Origin: Mycobacterium lehmannii
Lineage (GTDB): Bacteria > Actinomycetota > Actinomycetes > Mycobacteriales > Mycobacteriaceae
Direction: 5' to 3'
Assembly: GCF_002245535.1 (NCBI RefSeq)
Contig: NZ_NKCN01000001.1
Span: forward strand, 403,791 to 467,790
DNA: 64,000 bases
The position numbers were made by a program, and so were the translations under genes. Below, one piece after another: positions 26,610 through 37,329 of the stretch (positions are counted from its first letter, which is position 1; each line of letters starts with the position of its first letter). The notes under the pieces are model-generated. The model was not told the origin of the DNA. It saw only the letters and a program-made list of their open reading frames with translations, and searched no databases.

Positions 26610-26918
26610 ATGTCCGACAGGCCTGGTATCACCGATTCCATTGTCGCGCGCCGGAATTCGGCCACCGCAGTCTGCGAGGCGTTCGGTTTCCCGCAAGAGG
26701 ACTGGCCGCTCTTCGCGCGGTTGGCCAGCGGCCCGATGACGCCCCACGACGAAGAGGCGCTGTATCAGTACATCGACGTCAAGATCGCTGAGCGTTGCTG
26801 GAAGCCGACCGACGACCTGTTGTCCAACCTGATCGACGTCGAGGTGGGCGGCGTCGAGCTGACCGTCGACGACATCTACCGCTTTGTCTCCACGCTGATC
26901 GGCATCAGGGTCTTCTGA
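26610..26918 (+). CDS. Cytochrome P450-like fragment
   Basis: A 102-residue open frame with a strong ribosome site (AGGAGG, 7 nt before ATG). Residues ~20-95 resemble the middle of a bacterial CYP: AVCEAFGFPQEDWPLFARLA corresponds to the region before the F/G helices, and TDDLLSNLIDVEVGGVELTVDDIYRFVSTLI to the segment leading into helix I. The I-helix AGxxT, the ExxR and the haem-ligand Cys region are all missing, as is the N-terminal third. It cannot be a P450 enzyme; it is either a decayed gene or a small recruited protein. It lies next to the truncated reductase, in the same plastic interval. Confidence 0.5.
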   Translation: MSDRPGITDSIVARRNSATAVCEAFGFPQEDWPLFARLASGPMTPHDEEALYQYIDVKIAERCWKPTDDLLSNLIDVEVGGVELTVDDIYRFVSTLIGIRVF

Positions 26919-26942
26919 CCAATAGCGAAAGCGCGCGGGAAT

Positions 26943-28385
26943 TCAGCCCGTGTAGGCCATGACGTGCTTGATGCGGGTGTAATCCTCGAACCCATACATC
27001 GACAGGTCCTTACCGTGGCCCGACGACTTGAACCCGCCATGCGGCATCTCGGCCACCAGCGGAATGTGGGTGTTGATCCAGACACAGCCGAAATCAAGGG
27101 CAGCCGACACCCGTAGTGCTCGTGACACATCGCGGGTCCACACCGACGACGCCAACCCGTATTCGGTGCCGTTGGCCCACGCGATCGCCTCGTTCTCGTC
27201 GGTGAACGCCTGGACGGTGATGACCGGCCCGAAGATCTCCTGCTGAACCAGCCTGTCGTCCTGCCGAAGGCCGCCGATCACCGTCGGTTCGACGTAAAAA
27301 CCCTTGTCGCCCTGGCGTCCTCCACCGACCGCGACGGAGGCGTGTGACGGGACGTCTTCCAGGAACGCCAGCACCCTCTCCAACTGAGTGGAGTTGTTCA
27401 CCGGCGGCACCCACGCGTCTTCGTCATCGACCGGCTTGCCGTACGTCGTGGTGGCAGCGCGCGCCTGCTCGGCCAGCGCCTCGGTCAGGTCCGAGGCCAC
27501 CCGGGACGTCGCGAGCACGCGCGTTGCCGCCGTGCAGTCCTGTCCGGCGTTGAAATAGCCCGCCGTGGCGATGCCTTCGGCTGCCGACGCGATGTCGTTG
27601 TCGTCGAACACGATCACCGGCGCCTTGCCGCCCAACTCGAGGTGTGTGCGCTTGAGATGTCCGCCCGCGCTGACCGCCACCGCACGGCCCGCCGCGACGG
27701 AACCGGTGATCGACACCATCTGCGGAGTCGGATGTGCCACGACCGCTGCGCCCGTTTCCCGGTCTCCGCAAACGACATTCAGCACTCCGGGCGGAAAATG
27801 CCTGGCGGCGATCTCGGCCAGCATCACCGTCGTCACCGGCGTGGTGTCGCTGGGCTTGATGACGACGGTGTTTCCCGCTGCGACCGCGGGCACGCACTTC
27901 CAGATCGCCATCATCATCGGGTAGTTCCACGGCGCCACCTGCCCGATGACGCCGATCGGTTCGCGGCGGATCCACGAGGTGTGGTCCTCCATGTATTCGC
28001 CGGCCGACTTGCCCTCCAGCATCCGCGCTGCTCCCGCGAAGAAGCGGATCTGGTCCACCATCGGGGGAATCTCTTCGGCCATCGTGACGTGGTTGGGCTT
28101 ACCGGTGTTGCGTCCCTCTGCCGCGACGAGCGCCTGGGCGCTTCGCTCGACGTCGTCGGCGAAGTCGAGCAGCGCCTTCTGCCGCACCGACGGCGTGGTG
28201 CGCTTCCAGTCAGCGAACGCTTTCGACGCGGCCGTGTACGCGTTGTCGATGTCGGCCTCGGTGGAGATCGGCGCGGTGCCGTACCGCTCACCGGTCGACG
28301 GATCGACGAGCGCCATGGTGGCGCCGCTGACCGAGTCGACGCCTTCGCCGCCGATGAAGTTCTGGACCTTGAAGTCGCTGGCCAT
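26943..28385 (-). CDS. NAD-dependent aldehyde dehydrogenase (aminobutyraldehyde type)
   Basis: A 480-residue ALDH superfamily enzyme. Catalytic Glu lies in LELGGKAP, the nucleophilic Cys in YFNAGQDCTA, and the Asn in APWNYPM; the final EMPHGGFKSSGHGKDLSMYG is typical of gamma-aminobutyraldehyde/polyamine-type dehydrogenases. It oxidises an amino- or short-chain aldehyde to acid with NAD+. AAGGG precedes the ATG. The aminotransferase or amine oxidase that often accompanies such enzymes is absent here, so the source of its aldehyde is not evident. Confidence 0.85.
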   Translation of the reverse strand: MASDFKVQNFIGGEGVDSVSGATMALVDPSTGERYGTAPISTEADIDNAYTAASKAFADWKRTTPSVRQKALLDFADDVERSAQALVAAEGRNTGKPNHVTMAEEIPPMVDQIRFFAGAARMLEGKSAGEYMEDHTSWIRREPIGVIGQVAPWNYPMMMAIWKCVPAVAAGNTVVIKPSDTTPVTTVMLAEIAARHFPPGVLNVVCGDRETGAAVVAHPTPQMVSITGSVAAGRAVAVSAGGHLKRTHLELGGKAPVIVFDDNDIASAAEGIATAGYFNAGQDCTAATRVLATSRVASDLTEALAEQARAATTTYGKPVDDEDAWVPPVNNSTQLERVLAFLEDVPSHASVAVGGGRQGDKGFYVEPTVIGGLRQDDRLVQQEIFGPVITVQAFTDENEAIAWANGTEYGLASSVWTRDVSRALRVSAALDFGCVWINTHIPLVAEMPHGGFKSSGHGKDLSMYGFEDYTRIKHVMAYTG

Positions 28386-28757
28386 TCGACCCTTTCTTCG
28401 TCAGGAATGGGAGGCAGCGCAGCGCGTCGCCGACTGTCCGCCGGACACCGCCACACGCCCACCGGCTCTGCTCGACGGTGCTCATCGAGCAAAAGCCTAA
28501 CCAAGACCGCACCGATCCGGTCGATAACAACGGGGGAGTGCGGTGTGATCCGCGCTCATTTAGCGCAAGGACGACGGAATCCGTTGATCACCGCGGCCCG
28601 GACGTGCCTTGGCTTGCCCGCGACCCGGCGATTTCGTGATCTCATTGCGGTGGGCTGGTCGCTGCCGAAGCCCGCAATGGCACACTGGTCACTTATGGGT
28701 GCGCGCCCCGACCGCGCTGCGCCGTGACCATATGACCTAACGAAAGACTTTGTCGCC
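28386..28757. other. Intergenic region before yajC
   Basis: The 372-nt gap between the divergent aldehyde dehydrogenase and yajC genes shows only short Arg-rich frames without ribosome sites. It should hold both promoters. I see no palindrome or further gene remnant here. Confidence 0.4.
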
Positions 28758-29093
28758 ATGGATTTGGTTGTCTTCCTTCCCCTGCTCATCGTGCTGGGCG
28801 CATTCATGTTCTTCGCGTCCCGCCGACAGAAGAAAGCCATGCAGGCCACCATCGACCTGCATGAATCTCTTCAGATCGACGACCGCGTGCACACCACGTC
28901 CGGTCTGGTCGGGACCATCAAGGGCATCACTGACGATGAGGTGGAGCTCGAGATCGCCCCGGGCGTCGTCACCACCTGGATGAAGCTCGCGGTGCGTGAC
29001 CGCATCACCGACGATGACGAGTTCGAAGACGACGAGCCCGGGTCGACCGCGACCGAACTCACCGAAAGCCCGAACACCAAGACCGACGGCTGA
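28758..29093 (+). CDS. yajC: Preprotein translocase subunit YajC
   Basis: A 111-residue single-pass protein: N-terminal membrane helix (residues ~3-21, DLVVFLPLLIVLGAFMFFAS), a conserved RRQKKAMQ basic patch, then the cytoplasmic domain with LQIDDRVHTTSGLVGTIKGI and an acidic tail. YajC joins SecDF to support export and membrane-protein insertion. It heads the yajC-secD-secF cluster, as in most bacteria. Confidence 0.92.
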   Translation: MDLVVFLPLLIVLGAFMFFASRRQKKAMQATIDLHESLQIDDRVHTTSGLVGTIKGITDDEVELEIAPGVVTTWMKLAVRDRITDDDEFEDDEPGSTATELTESPNTKTDG

Positions 29094-29172
29094 GTCCGCG
29101 GGCGATCTTCACAGCTGAAGCCCGTAGTCTCTGCGGTGCTGACGAACCGATTCCGAGGAGACCTGACAAAAC

Positions 29173-30999
29173 GTGGCATCGTCTTCGACGCCGGTGCACC
29201 CTGCCCGCTACCTCTCGCTGTTTCTGGTGTTGCTGGTCGGCGCCTACTGCCTGGTCTTCCTGACCGGAGACAAGAAGCCCGAACCCAAGCTCGGCATTGA
29301 TCTGCAGGGCGGTACCCGCGTCACCCTCACCGCCCGCACGCCCGACGGGTCGCCGCCCACCCGCGAGGCGCTGGGCCAGGCGCAGCAGATCATCAACGAC
29401 CGGGTCAACGGTCTCGGTGTGTCCGGATCCGAGGTGATCATCGACGGCAACAACCTTGTCATCACGGTGCCGGGCAGCGAGAGCAGCGACGCTCGCAACC
29501 TCGGCCAGACGGCACGCCTGTACATCCGCCCCGTCGTGCATGTGATGCCCGCCGAGGTGCCCGGCCAGCAGCCGCTGACCGAGGGACCTGCCGGTATGCC
29601 TCCCGGCGGTCCGATTCCGGGGATGCCGGGCGGGATGATCCCGGGTATGCCGGGACCCGAGGGGCCCGCCGGCCAGCAGCCTCCCGCCGGCCAGCAGCCT
29701 CCCGCCGGCCAGCCGCCTGCCGAGCCCGCCGCTCCTCCGGCCCCGCAGCCGCGTCCCTATCCCCACGACCCGCCTGCCCAGCCCGCACCGGAGCCGCCTC
29801 CGACGCCGGCGCCGGGTAGCCCCGCACCGTCACCGGACGCTCCGGGACCGGGTGCTTCGGAACAGACGCCCACGTCACCCGAAGACGTTCCGCTCGCGCA
29901 GCGCATCGCCGACGAGAAGCAACTGCGGCAGAGCACCGATCAGCAGATCCAGATCCTGGCGTTGCAGTTCCAGGCCACGCGCTGCGGCGAGGATGACGTC
30001 CTCGCGGGCAACGACGACCCGAATCTTCCGCTCATCACCTGCTCGGCGGACGGCAACGAGGTGTACCTGCTGGACAAGGCGATCATCAACGGCGAGCAGA
30101 TCCAGGACGCCACCTCCGGTCTCGACCAGCAGCGCGGTGAGTACGTCGTCGACGTCCAGTTCAAAAGCGATGGCGCGAAGACCTGGGCGGATTTCACCGC
30201 CGCCAACGTCGGAACGCAGACCGCGTTCGTGCTCGACACAAAGGTGATGAGCGCACCCGAGATCCGCGAGCCGATCCCGGGCGGACGCACGCAGATCAGC
30301 GGCCAGTTCACCCAGCAGACGGCCCGCGAGTTGGCCAACGTGCTGAAGTACGGCTCGCTGCCGTTGTCCTTCGAGTCGTCGGAGGCTGAAACCGTCTCGG
30401 CCACACTGGGTCTGTCGTCCCTGCGTGCGGGCTTGATCGCCGGTGCGGTCGGCCTGGCGCTGGTACTGGCCTATTCGCTGCTCTACTACCGGATGCTGGG
30501 CGTGTTGACCGCCCTGTCGCTGGTCGCTTCCGGCGCAATGGTTTACGCGATCCTGGTGCTTCTGGGCAGATGGATCGGTTACACGCTGGACCTGGCCGGC
30601 ATCGCCGGTCTGATCATCGGTATCGGTATGACGGCCGACTCGTTCGTGGTGTTCTTCGAACGCATCAAAGACGAGATACGCGAAGGGCGTTCGTTCCGGT
30701 CGGCGGTGCCGCGCGGTTGGGCGAGGGCCCGCAAGACGATCGTGTCCGGCAACGCGGTGACGTTGCTCGCCGCGGCGGTGCTCTACGTACTCGCCGTCGG
30801 GCAGGTCAAGGGCTTCGCGTTCACCCTGGGCCTGACCACGATCCTCGACGTGGTCGTGGTCTTCCTGGTGACGTGGCCGCTGGTGTATCTGGCGTCGAAG
30901 TCGCCGACACTGGCCAAGCCTTCGTTGAACGGACTCGGTGCGGTGCAACAGATCGCCAGGGAGCGACGCGCGGCCGCGCACGCGACGGGACGGGACTGA
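29173..30999 (+). CDS. secD: Protein translocase subunit SecD
   Basis: A 608-residue RND-type membrane protein that uses the proton gradient to pull secreted proteins across. One N-terminal helix (~13-33) is followed by the P1 domain beginning [15 protein letters not shown], interrupted by a very Pro/Gly/Ala-rich insert (~residues 130-236, with repeats of [12 protein letters not shown]) seen in mycobacterial SecD, and then five C-terminal helices including [17 protein letters not shown] start with GAGGAG upstream. 3 nt separate it from secF. Confidence 0.95.
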   Translation: MASSSTPVHPARYLSLFLVLLVGAYCLVFLTGDKKPEPKLGIDLQGGTRVTLTARTPDGSPPTREALGQAQQIINDRVNGLGVSGSEVIIDGNNLVITVPGSESSDARNLGQTARLYIRPVVHVMPAEVPGQQPLTEGPAGMPPGGPIPGMPGGMIPGMPGPEGPAGQQPPAGQQPPAGQPPAEPAAPPAPQPRPYPHDPPAQPAPEPPPTPAPGSPAPSPDAPGPGASEQTPTSPEDVPLAQRIADEKQLRQSTDQQIQILALQFQATRCGEDDVLAGNDDPNLPLITCSADGNEVYLLDKAIINGEQIQDATSGLDQQRGEYVVDVQFKSDGAKTWADFTAANVGTQTAFVLDTKVMSAPEIREPIPGGRTQISGQFTQQTARELANVLKYGSLPLSFESSEAETVSATLGLSSLRAGLIAGAVGLALVLAYSLLYYRMLGVLTALSLVASGAMVYAILVLLGRWIGYTLDLAGIAGLIIGIGMTADSFVVFFERIKDEIREGRSFRSAVPRGWARARKTIVSGNAVTLLAAAVLYVLAVGQVKGFAFTLGLTTILDVVVVFLVTWPLVYLASKSPTLAKPSLNGLGAVQQIARERRAAAHATGRD

Positions 31000-31002
31000 C
31001 AT

Positions 31003-32274
31003 ATGGCGCCCAAACAGTCATCGGAAGAACAGCAGACCAGCGCCGTGGAGGCGCCGAACCTCGAGTCGACCGCGCCTCAGCACGGCTTCTTCGTCCGCCT
31101 CTACACCGGCACCGGTGCCTTCGAGGTCATCGGCAAGCGCAAGCTGTGGTACGCGGTCAGCGGTGCGATCGTGCTGGTGTGCCTGCTCAGCATGGTGCTG
31201 CGCGGCTTCACATTCGGCATCGACTTCGAGGGCGGCACCAAGGTGTCGATGCCGACCGCGACCGAGTCGGGCACCGTGACCGTCCAGCAGGTCGAGGACG
31301 TGTTCAGCAAGACGCTGGGTAAGAGCCCCGAGTCGGTGGTCGTGGTCGGCAGCGGCGGATCGGCCACCGTGCAGATCCGGTCCGAGACGCTGACCAACGA
31401 GGAGACCGAGCAACTGCGCACCGCGCTGTTCGACGCATTCAAGCCGAGGGGGGCGAACGGGGCGCCCAGCAAGCAGGCCATCAGCGACTCCGCGGTGTCG
31501 GAGACGTGGGGCGGCCAGATCACCCAGAAGGCGCTGATCGCGCTGGTGGTGTTCCTCGTGCTGGCGACGGTCTACATCATGCTGCGCTATGAGCGCTACA
31601 TGTCGATCGCGGCGATGGCGACGCTGGTGTTCGACCTCGTGGTCACCGCCGGTGTGTACTCACTCGTCGGCTTCGAGGTCACCCCGGCCACGGTGATCGG
31701 CCTGCTCACGATCCTCGGCTTCTCGCTCTATGACACCGTCATCGTGTTCGACAAGGTCGAGGAGAACACCCACGGCTTCGAGCACACCACGAGACGCACC
31801 TTTGCCGAACACGCCAACCTCGCGGTCAATCAGACCTTCATGCGGTCCATCAACACCAGCCTCATCTCCGTGCTGCCGATCGTGGCGTTGATGGTCGTGG
31901 CGGTGTGGCTGTTGGGTGTGGGCACGCTGATGGACCTGGCGCTGGTGCAGTTGGTCGGCGTCATCGTCGGGACCTACTCGTCGATCTTCTTCGCGACCCC
32001 CCTCCTGGTAACGCTGCGCGAGCGCACGGACCTCGTGCGCAACCACACCCGCCGGGTGATGAACCGCCGCAAGAACGCGTCGGCACGCGCCTCCCAAGCC
32101 GACGAGGATGCCGACGAACCCGAGACGGTCGGCGCGGCCGCGACGGCGCGTGCCGACGCCGCGCCGCGGACTGCTCCGCCGCCGGACAAACCCGCGCCGG
32201 GGGCACGTCCGGTGCGGCCGACCAGCAGCCGAACCGGACGCCCGTCGGGTAAGCGCGACACGCGGCGGCGGTAG
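31003..32274 (+). CDS. secF: Protein translocase subunit SecF
   Basis: A 423-residue partner of SecD with six membrane helices. FGIDFEGGTKVSM marks the SecF family; the central helices include GFSLYDTVIVFDKVEEN, which carries the conserved Asp of proton transport. The C-terminal ~75 residues are a charged, Ala/Pro-rich cytoplasmic tail common to actinobacteria. The stop is followed 4 nt later by the lipoprotein ATG. Confidence 0.95.
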   Translation: MAPKQSSEEQQTSAVEAPNLESTAPQHGFFVRLYTGTGAFEVIGKRKLWYAVSGAIVLVCLLSMVLRGFTFGIDFEGGTKVSMPTATESGTVTVQQVEDVFSKTLGKSPESVVVVGSGGSATVQIRSETLTNEETEQLRTALFDAFKPRGANGAPSKQAISDSAVSETWGGQITQKALIALVVFLVLATVYIMLRYERYMSIAAMATLVFDLVVTAGVYSLVGFEVTPATVIGLLTILGFSLYDTVIVFDKVEENTHGFEHTTRRTFAEHANLAVNQTFMRSINTSLISVLPIVALMVVAVWLLGVGTLMDLALVQLVGVIVGTYSSIFFATPLLVTLRERTDLVRNHTRRVMNRRKNASARASQADEDADEPETVGAAATARADAAPRTAPPPDKPAPGARPVRPTSSRTGRPSGKRDTRRR

Positions 32275-32278
32275 GGGG

Positions 32279-33970
32279 ATGAGCGCCGGCAAGCGGGCGG
32301 GCACACAGCCCGCGAGGGCAGTGAACCCGATCCGGCGTTGCGGTGTCCTGGCGGCCGTGCTGGTGCTCGCCGCGTCGTTGGCGTCGGCCTGCACGCGCAG
32401 CCCCGCCGACAGCATCGACTACGCCGTCGACGGCACGCTGATCACCTACAACACCAACACCGTCGCGGGTGCCGCGTCGGCCGGTCCGCAGGCGTTCGCC
32501 CGGGTGCTGACGGGCTTCAACTACCACGGACCCGACGGCCAGATCGTCGGCGATCACGACTTCGGGACCATCTCGGTCGTCGGCAGGCAACCGCTGGTCC
32601 TCGACTACGAGGTCAACGCGAACGCGGTGTACTCCGACGGTAAACCGATCACCTGCGACGACGTCGTGTTGGCGTGGGCGTCGCAGTCCGGGCGGTTCCC
32701 GAACTTCGACGCCGCCAGCCGCGGGGGCTACAGCGATATCGCCACCGTGGACTGCACGCCGGGGCAGAAGAAGGCGCGGGTTTCGTTCGCGCCCGATCGT
32801 GGGTTCGTCGACTTCGGGCAGCTGTTCTCCGCGACGTCGATGATGCCGTCGCACGTCATCGCCGACCAGCTGGGTCTCGGCGACAGCGGAGTCACCCGGG
32901 CCATCCTCGAGAACGACGGCGCCGCGGTGGAGCGCATCGCTCAGGTCTGGAACACCGGTTGGGACCTCAAACCCGATCTCGACCTGAAGCGGTTCCCTTC
33001 GTCGGGGCCCTACAAGCTGGAATCGGTGACCGAGGACGGGGCCGTCGTGCTGGTCGCCAACGACAAATGGTGGGGCGCCGAACCGGTCACCAAGAAGGTC
33101 ACCGTGTGGCCGCGCGGCGCCGACATCCAGGAGCGCGTCAATCAGGGCGCCTACGACGTCGTCGACATCGCCACCGGATCGTCGGGCACGCTGAACATGC
33201 CCGATGACTACGTGCGAACCGATGCCCCGTCGGCCGGCATCCAACAGGTGATCTTCGCGCCGGAAGGGCCCTTGGCTGCACCGCCCGCGCGCCGCGCGCT
33301 GGCCCTCTGCACGCCGCGCGATGTGATCGCCCGCAACGCCGAGCAACCCATCGCCAACTCGCGGCTCAACCCCGCCACACAGGATGCCTACAGCGGCGCC
33401 GAGGCCGGTCCGGAGCCAGGGCAGTTCGTCGCCGCCAACCCCGACGCCGCCCGCGCCGCGCTCAACGCGCGTCCCCTGACCGTCCGCATGGGGTATCAGA
33501 GCCCCAACGCGCGACTGGCGGCCACCGTCGGCGCCATCGCCAAGGCGTGTGCGCCCGCCGGCATCATCGTCGAAGAGGCTGCAAGCGACACCGTGGGCCC
33601 ACTGTCGTTGCGCAACAACGAGATCGACGTGCTGATCGCCAGCACCGGTGGTGCTGCCGGCAGCGGGTCGTCCGGCTCGTCGGCGATGGACGCCTACCAG
33701 TTCCACACCGGAAACGGCAACAACCTGCCGCGCTACTCCAACCCGCAGGTGGACCGGGTCATCTCCGCGATCGCGATCACCAACGACCCCAAGGAAATGG
33801 CCCGGCTGCTCAGCGAGGGCGGCCCGGTGCTGTGGGCCGACATGCCGACGCTGCCGCTGTACCGACAGCAGCGGACGGTGCTGACATCCAAGAAGATGTT
33901 CGCTGTGAGCACCAACCCGACGCGGTGGGGCGCGGGATGGAACATGGACCGTTGGGTGTTGGACCGGTGA
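32279..33970 (+). CDS. ABC-type peptide/solute-binding lipoprotein (SBP family 5)
   Basis: A 563-residue extracytoplasmic solute-binding protein of the OppA/DppA class. The N-terminal signal ends in a lipobox SLASAC (Cys38), so it is membrane-anchored. The family-5 features [17 protein letters not shown] and [12 protein letters not shown] are present. GGGGG precedes the ATG. It is encoded between secF and apt without permease or ATPase genes, as at the M. tuberculosis Rv2585c position, so it may use transporter parts encoded elsewhere or have a different role. Stop overlaps the apt start. Confidence 0.85.
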   Translation: MSAGKRAGTQPARAVNPIRRCGVLAAVLVLAASLASACTRSPADSIDYAVDGTLITYNTNTVAGAASAGPQAFARVLTGFNYHGPDGQIVGDHDFGTISVVGRQPLVLDYEVNANAVYSDGKPITCDDVVLAWASQSGRFPNFDAASRGGYSDIATVDCTPGQKKARVSFAPDRGFVDFGQLFSATSMMPSHVIADQLGLGDSGVTRAILENDGAAVERIAQVWNTGWDLKPDLDLKRFPSSGPYKLESVTEDGAVVLVANDKWWGAEPVTKKVTVWPRGADIQERVNQGAYDVVDIATGSSGTLNMPDDYVRTDAPSAGIQQVIFAPEGPLAAPPARRALALCTPRDVIARNAEQPIANSRLNPATQDAYSGAEAGPEPGQFVAANPDAARAALNARPLTVRMGYQSPNARLAATVGAIAKACAPAGIIVEEAASDTVGPLSLRNNEIDVLIASTGGAAGSGSSGSSAMDAYQFHTGNGNNLPRYSNPQVDRVISAIAITNDPKEMARLLSEGGPVLWADMPTLPLYRQQRTVLTSKKMFAVSTNPTRWGAGWNMDRWVLDR

Positions 33971-34503
33971 GTGGCGGTGGCGAAGACATCTCGTCGCTGA
34001 TCGCGAGGATGATGCGCGAGGTGCCCGACTTTCCGGAGCCGGGCGTCGCGTTCAAGGACCTCACCCCGTTGTTGGCCGACGCGCACGGGCTGGCCGCGGT
34101 GACCGACGCGTTCGCCGAGGTCGCCCGCGGCGCGGACCTCGTGGCGGGGATCGACGCGCGCGGCTTCCTGCTCGGTGCGGCGGTCGCATTGCGGCTGGGC
34201 ACGGGCGTGTTGGCGATCCGCAAGGGCGGCAAGCTGCCGCCGCCGGTGTTCAGCGAGACCTATGCGCTCGAGTACGGCACGGCCACGCTGGAGATCCCGG
34301 CCGACGGGATCGACCTCGGCGGCCGCAGTGTGCTCATCATCGATGATGTGCTGGCGACCGGCGGCACCGCGGCCGCGGCGGTCAAACTGCTGCAGAACGC
34401 GGGGGCCTCCGTGCCGGGGGCCGCGGTGCTGCTCGAGTTGACCGCGCTGGGCGGCCGTGAAGCGCTCGAACCGCTGCCGGTCACCTCGCTCTACACCGTC
34501 TGA
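33967..34503 (+). CDS. apt: Adenine phosphoribosyltransferase
   Basis: A 178-residue type I phosphoribosyltransferase converting adenine and PRPP to AMP. The PRPP-binding motif is [28 protein letters not shown] and IDARGFLLG are also characteristic of Apt. GTG start overlaps the lipoprotein stop by 4 nt. Its position just before relA is conserved in actinobacteria. Confidence 0.93.
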   Translation: MSGGGEDISSLIARMMREVPDFPEPGVAFKDLTPLLADAHGLAAVTDAFAEVARGADLVAGIDARGFLLGAAVALRLGTGVLAIRKGGKLPPPVFSETYALEYGTATLEIPADGIDLGGRSVLIIDDVLATGGTAAAAVKLLQNAGASVPGAAVLLELTALGGREALEPLPVTSLYTV

Positions 34504-34586
34504 GGGATATCCTCGAAGGCGCGTGTTGTGACGCAGCGGTACCAGACCGATGAGCGCTTTGCGACGGACCAGACCGGGAGGTGACC

Positions 34587-36941
34587 ATGGCTGAAGAACC
34601 CGGCACGGGCCAGGCCGTGCAGTCAGCGCCGCCCGGTGCCCAGATTCCCGAGACGCAGCCGCTGGAGATGCCGAAGCCCTCCGCGAGCGCGTCGCGCCGC
34701 GTGCGTGCCCGGCTGGCGCGCCGGATGACGTCGCAGCGCAGCGCGATCAACCCCGTACTCGAGCCGCTGGTGGCCGTCCACAAGGAGATCTACCCGAAGG
34801 CCAATCTGCAGTTGCTGCAGCGGGCCTACGAGGTGGCCGAGCGGCGGCACGCCGATCAGCTTCGCCGGTCTGGTGATCCCTACATCACGCATCCGTTGGC
34901 GGTGGCCAACATCCTGGCCGAGCTCGGCATGGACACCACCACGCTGATCGCGGCGCTGCTGCACGACACGGTCGAGGACACGGGATACACCCTGGAAGCG
35001 CTGACCGAGGAGTTCGGCACCGAAGTCGGCCATCTGGTCGACGGCGTCACCAAGCTGGACAAGGTCGCGCTGGGCACCGCCGCGGAGGGCGAGACCATCC
35101 GCAAGATGATCATCGCGATGGCACGCGACGCACGCGTGCTGGTGATCAAGGTCGCCGACCGGCTACACAACATGCGCACGATGCGGTTCCTGCCGCCCGA
35201 GAAGCAGCAACGCAAGGCACGCGAGACGCTGGAAGTCATTGCGCCGCTTGCGCATCGGCTGGGTATGGCGACGGTCAAGTGGGAACTGGAAGATCTCGCC
35301 TTCGCGATCCTGCACCCCAAGAAGTACGAAGAGATCGTGCGACTGGTCGCCGACCGCGCGCCGTCACGCGACACCTACCTGGCCAAGGTGCGCGCCGAGA
35401 TCACCGCGACGCTGAACGCGTCGAAGATCACCGCGATCGTGGAGGGCCGGCCCAAGCACTACTGGTCGATCTACCAGAAGATGATCGTCAAGGGCCGCGA
35501 CTTCGACGACATCCACGACCTCGTCGGCGTACGCATTCTCTGCGACGAGATCCGGGACTGCTACGCGGCATTGGGCGTGGTCCACTCGCTGTGGCAGCCG
35601 ATGGCCGGGCGCTTCAAGGACTACATCGCCCAGCCGCGCTACGGCGTGTACCAGTCGTTGCACACCACCGTCGTCGGGCCCGAGGGCAAACCCCTGGAGG
35701 TGCAAATCCGCACCCACGACATGCACAAGACGGCAGAGCTGGGGATCGCCGCGCACTGGCGCTACAAGGAAACCAAGGGCCGCAACGCCGTTCCCAATCA
35801 GCACTCGTCGGCCGAGATCGACGACATGGCTTGGATGCGACAGCTTCTGGACTGGCAGCGGGAGGCCGCCGACCCTGGCGAGTTCCTCGAATCGCTGCGT
35901 TACGACCTTGCGGTGCAGGAGATCTTCGTCTTCACCCCCAAGGGTGATGTCATCACGCTGCCCACCGGATCGACGCCGGTCGACTTCGCCTATGCGGTGC
36001 ACACCGAGGTCGGTCACCGCTGTATCGGCGCACGGGTGAACGGCCGCCTCGTCGCTTTGGAGCGAAAGCTCGAAAACGGCGAAGTCGTCGAGGTTTTCAC
36101 GTCCAAGGCGATGAATGCCGGACCGTCGCGCGACTGGCAGACCTTCGTGGTCTCACCGCGCGCGAAGGCCAAGATCAGGCAGTGGTTCGCCAAGGAACGC
36201 CGCGAGGAGGCGCTGGAAGCCGGTAAGGATGCCATCGCGCGTGAGGTTCGGCGGGGCGGACTTCCGTTGCAGCGCTTGATGAACGCCGAGTCGATGGGCG
36301 CGCTGGCCCGCGAACTGCGGTACGTCGACGTCTCGGCGCTCTACACCGCGGTCGGTGAGGGCCACGTCTCGGCGCGGCATGTGGTGCAGCGGCTGGTCGC
36401 TCAGGTCGGTGGCGACGAGGAGGCCTCCGACGAACTCGCCGAGCGGTCGACGCCCGCGACGATGCCGGTGCGCCAACGCACCAGCGACGACGTCGGGGTG
36501 GCCGTGCCGGGTGCTCCCGGTGTGCTGACCAAGCTCGCCAAATGCTGCACGCCGGTGCCCGGCGACAACATCATGGGTTTCGTCACCCGCGGCGGCGGGG
36601 TCAGCGTGCACCGCACCGACTGCACGAACGCCGGGTCGCTGCAGCAGCAGTCGGAGCGGATCATCGACGTGAAGTGGGCGCCGTCGCCGTCGTCGGTGTT
36701 CCTGGTCGCCATTCAGGTCGAGGCGCTCGATCGGCACCGGTTGCTGTCGGACGTCACGCGGGTGTTGGCCGACGAGAAGGTCAACATCCTGAGCGCGTCG
36801 GTGACGACGTCCAACGACCGGGTGGCCATCAGTCGGTTCACCTTCGAGATGGGCGACCCCAAGCATCTGGGCCACGTGCTCAACGTGGTGCGCAATGTGG
36901 AGGGCGTCTACGACGTCTACCGGGTCACGTCCGCGGCGTGA
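34587..36941 (+). CDS. relA: Bifunctional (p)ppGpp synthetase/hydrolase Rel
   Basis: A 784-residue RSH protein that makes and degrades (p)ppGpp in the stringent response. The HD hydrolase domain has HDTVED at 126-131; the synthetase domain has [13 protein letters not shown] and [14 protein letters not shown] (~430-490, [22 protein letters not shown]) and a C-terminal ACT domain follow, so both activities and ribosome-responsive regions are retained. The ATG at 34587 is chosen: GGGAGGTGA is placed correctly for it, not for the GTG at 34581. The leader (34504-34586) may hold a separate promoter. Confidence 0.96.
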   Translation: MAEEPGTGQAVQSAPPGAQIPETQPLEMPKPSASASRRVRARLARRMTSQRSAINPVLEPLVAVHKEIYPKANLQLLQRAYEVAERRHADQLRRSGDPYITHPLAVANILAELGMDTTTLIAALLHDTVEDTGYTLEALTEEFGTEVGHLVDGVTKLDKVALGTAAEGETIRKMIIAMARDARVLVIKVADRLHNMRTMRFLPPEKQQRKARETLEVIAPLAHRLGMATVKWELEDLAFAILHPKKYEEIVRLVADRAPSRDTYLAKVRAEITATLNASKITAIVEGRPKHYWSIYQKMIVKGRDFDDIHDLVGVRILCDEIRDCYAALGVVHSLWQPMAGRFKDYIAQPRYGVYQSLHTTVVGPEGKPLEVQIRTHDMHKTAELGIAAHWRYKETKGRNAVPNQHSSAEIDDMAWMRQLLDWQREAADPGEFLESLRYDLAVQEIFVFTPKGDVITLPTGSTPVDFAYAVHTEVGHRCIGARVNGRLVALERKLENGEVVEVFTSKAMNAGPSRDWQTFVVSPRAKAKIRQWFAKERREEALEAGKDAIAREVRRGGLPLQRLMNAESMGALARELRYVDVSALYTAVGEGHVSARHVVQRLVAQVGGDEEASDELAERSTPATMPVRQRTSDDVGVAVPGAPGVLTKLAKCCTPVPGDNIMGFVTRGGGVSVHRTDCTNAGSLQQQSERIIDVKWAPSPSSVFLVAIQVEALDRHRLLSDVTRVLADEKVNILSASVTTSNDRVAISRFTFEMGDPKHLGHVLNVVRNVEGVYDVYRVTSAA

Positions 36942-36974
36942 GCCGCAATTGGGCAGAGGCGGCGTGAGCCGGCG

Positions 36975-36992
36975 CAGCGGCAAATTCCGCTG
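36975..36992 (+). terminator. Possible terminator after relA
   Basis: CAGCGG and CCGCTG form a 6-bp stem with a CAAATT loop; a T run (TCAATTTTTGC) begins about 18 nt later. Weak but placed between relA and the next gene. Confidence 0.35.
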
Positions 36993-37031
36993 AAGCGCGT
37001 CAATTTTTGCTCGTTCTGGGATACTGCGACG

Positions 37032-37325
37032 ATGCGGCCCGCCGTAGTCGTCCTCCTCGTCTCCCTCGGAGTCGCCGTCGTCGGTTGCGGGTCGACGATC
37101 AAACCCGACGCAGCTGCGCAGTCCGTCGTCGACCTCGTCTCCGAGCAGACCGGATTCACACCGACCGACGTGAAATGCCCCGAGGACGTCAAAGCCGAAG
37201 AGGGCGCGAAGTTCGAGTGCACGTTCACTGGACCCGAAGGTATGGCGTACACCGCGAAGATGCGGGTGACCAAGGTCGAGGGCGAGGACGTCGAGTTCTA
37301 CATCGAGACCGCCCCGGCCGAGTAG
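37032..37325 (+). CDS. DUF4333 lipoprotein
   Basis: A 97-residue lipoprotein: signal peptide with lipobox VVGC (Cys19), then a small DUF4333-like domain with two Cys (VKCPEDV and FECTF) placed to form a disulfide and the ending KVEGEDVEFYIE. GATACT at 37020-37025, six bases from the ATG, would allow leaderless transcription. Function unknown; such proteins occur in many copies in mycobacteria. Confidence 0.75.
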   Translation: MRPAVVVLLVSLGVAVVGCGSTIKPDAAAQSVVDLVSEQTGFTPTDVKCPEDVKAEEGAKFECTFTGPEGMAYTAKMRVTKVEGEDVEFYIETAPAE

Positions 37326-37329
37326 TCGC

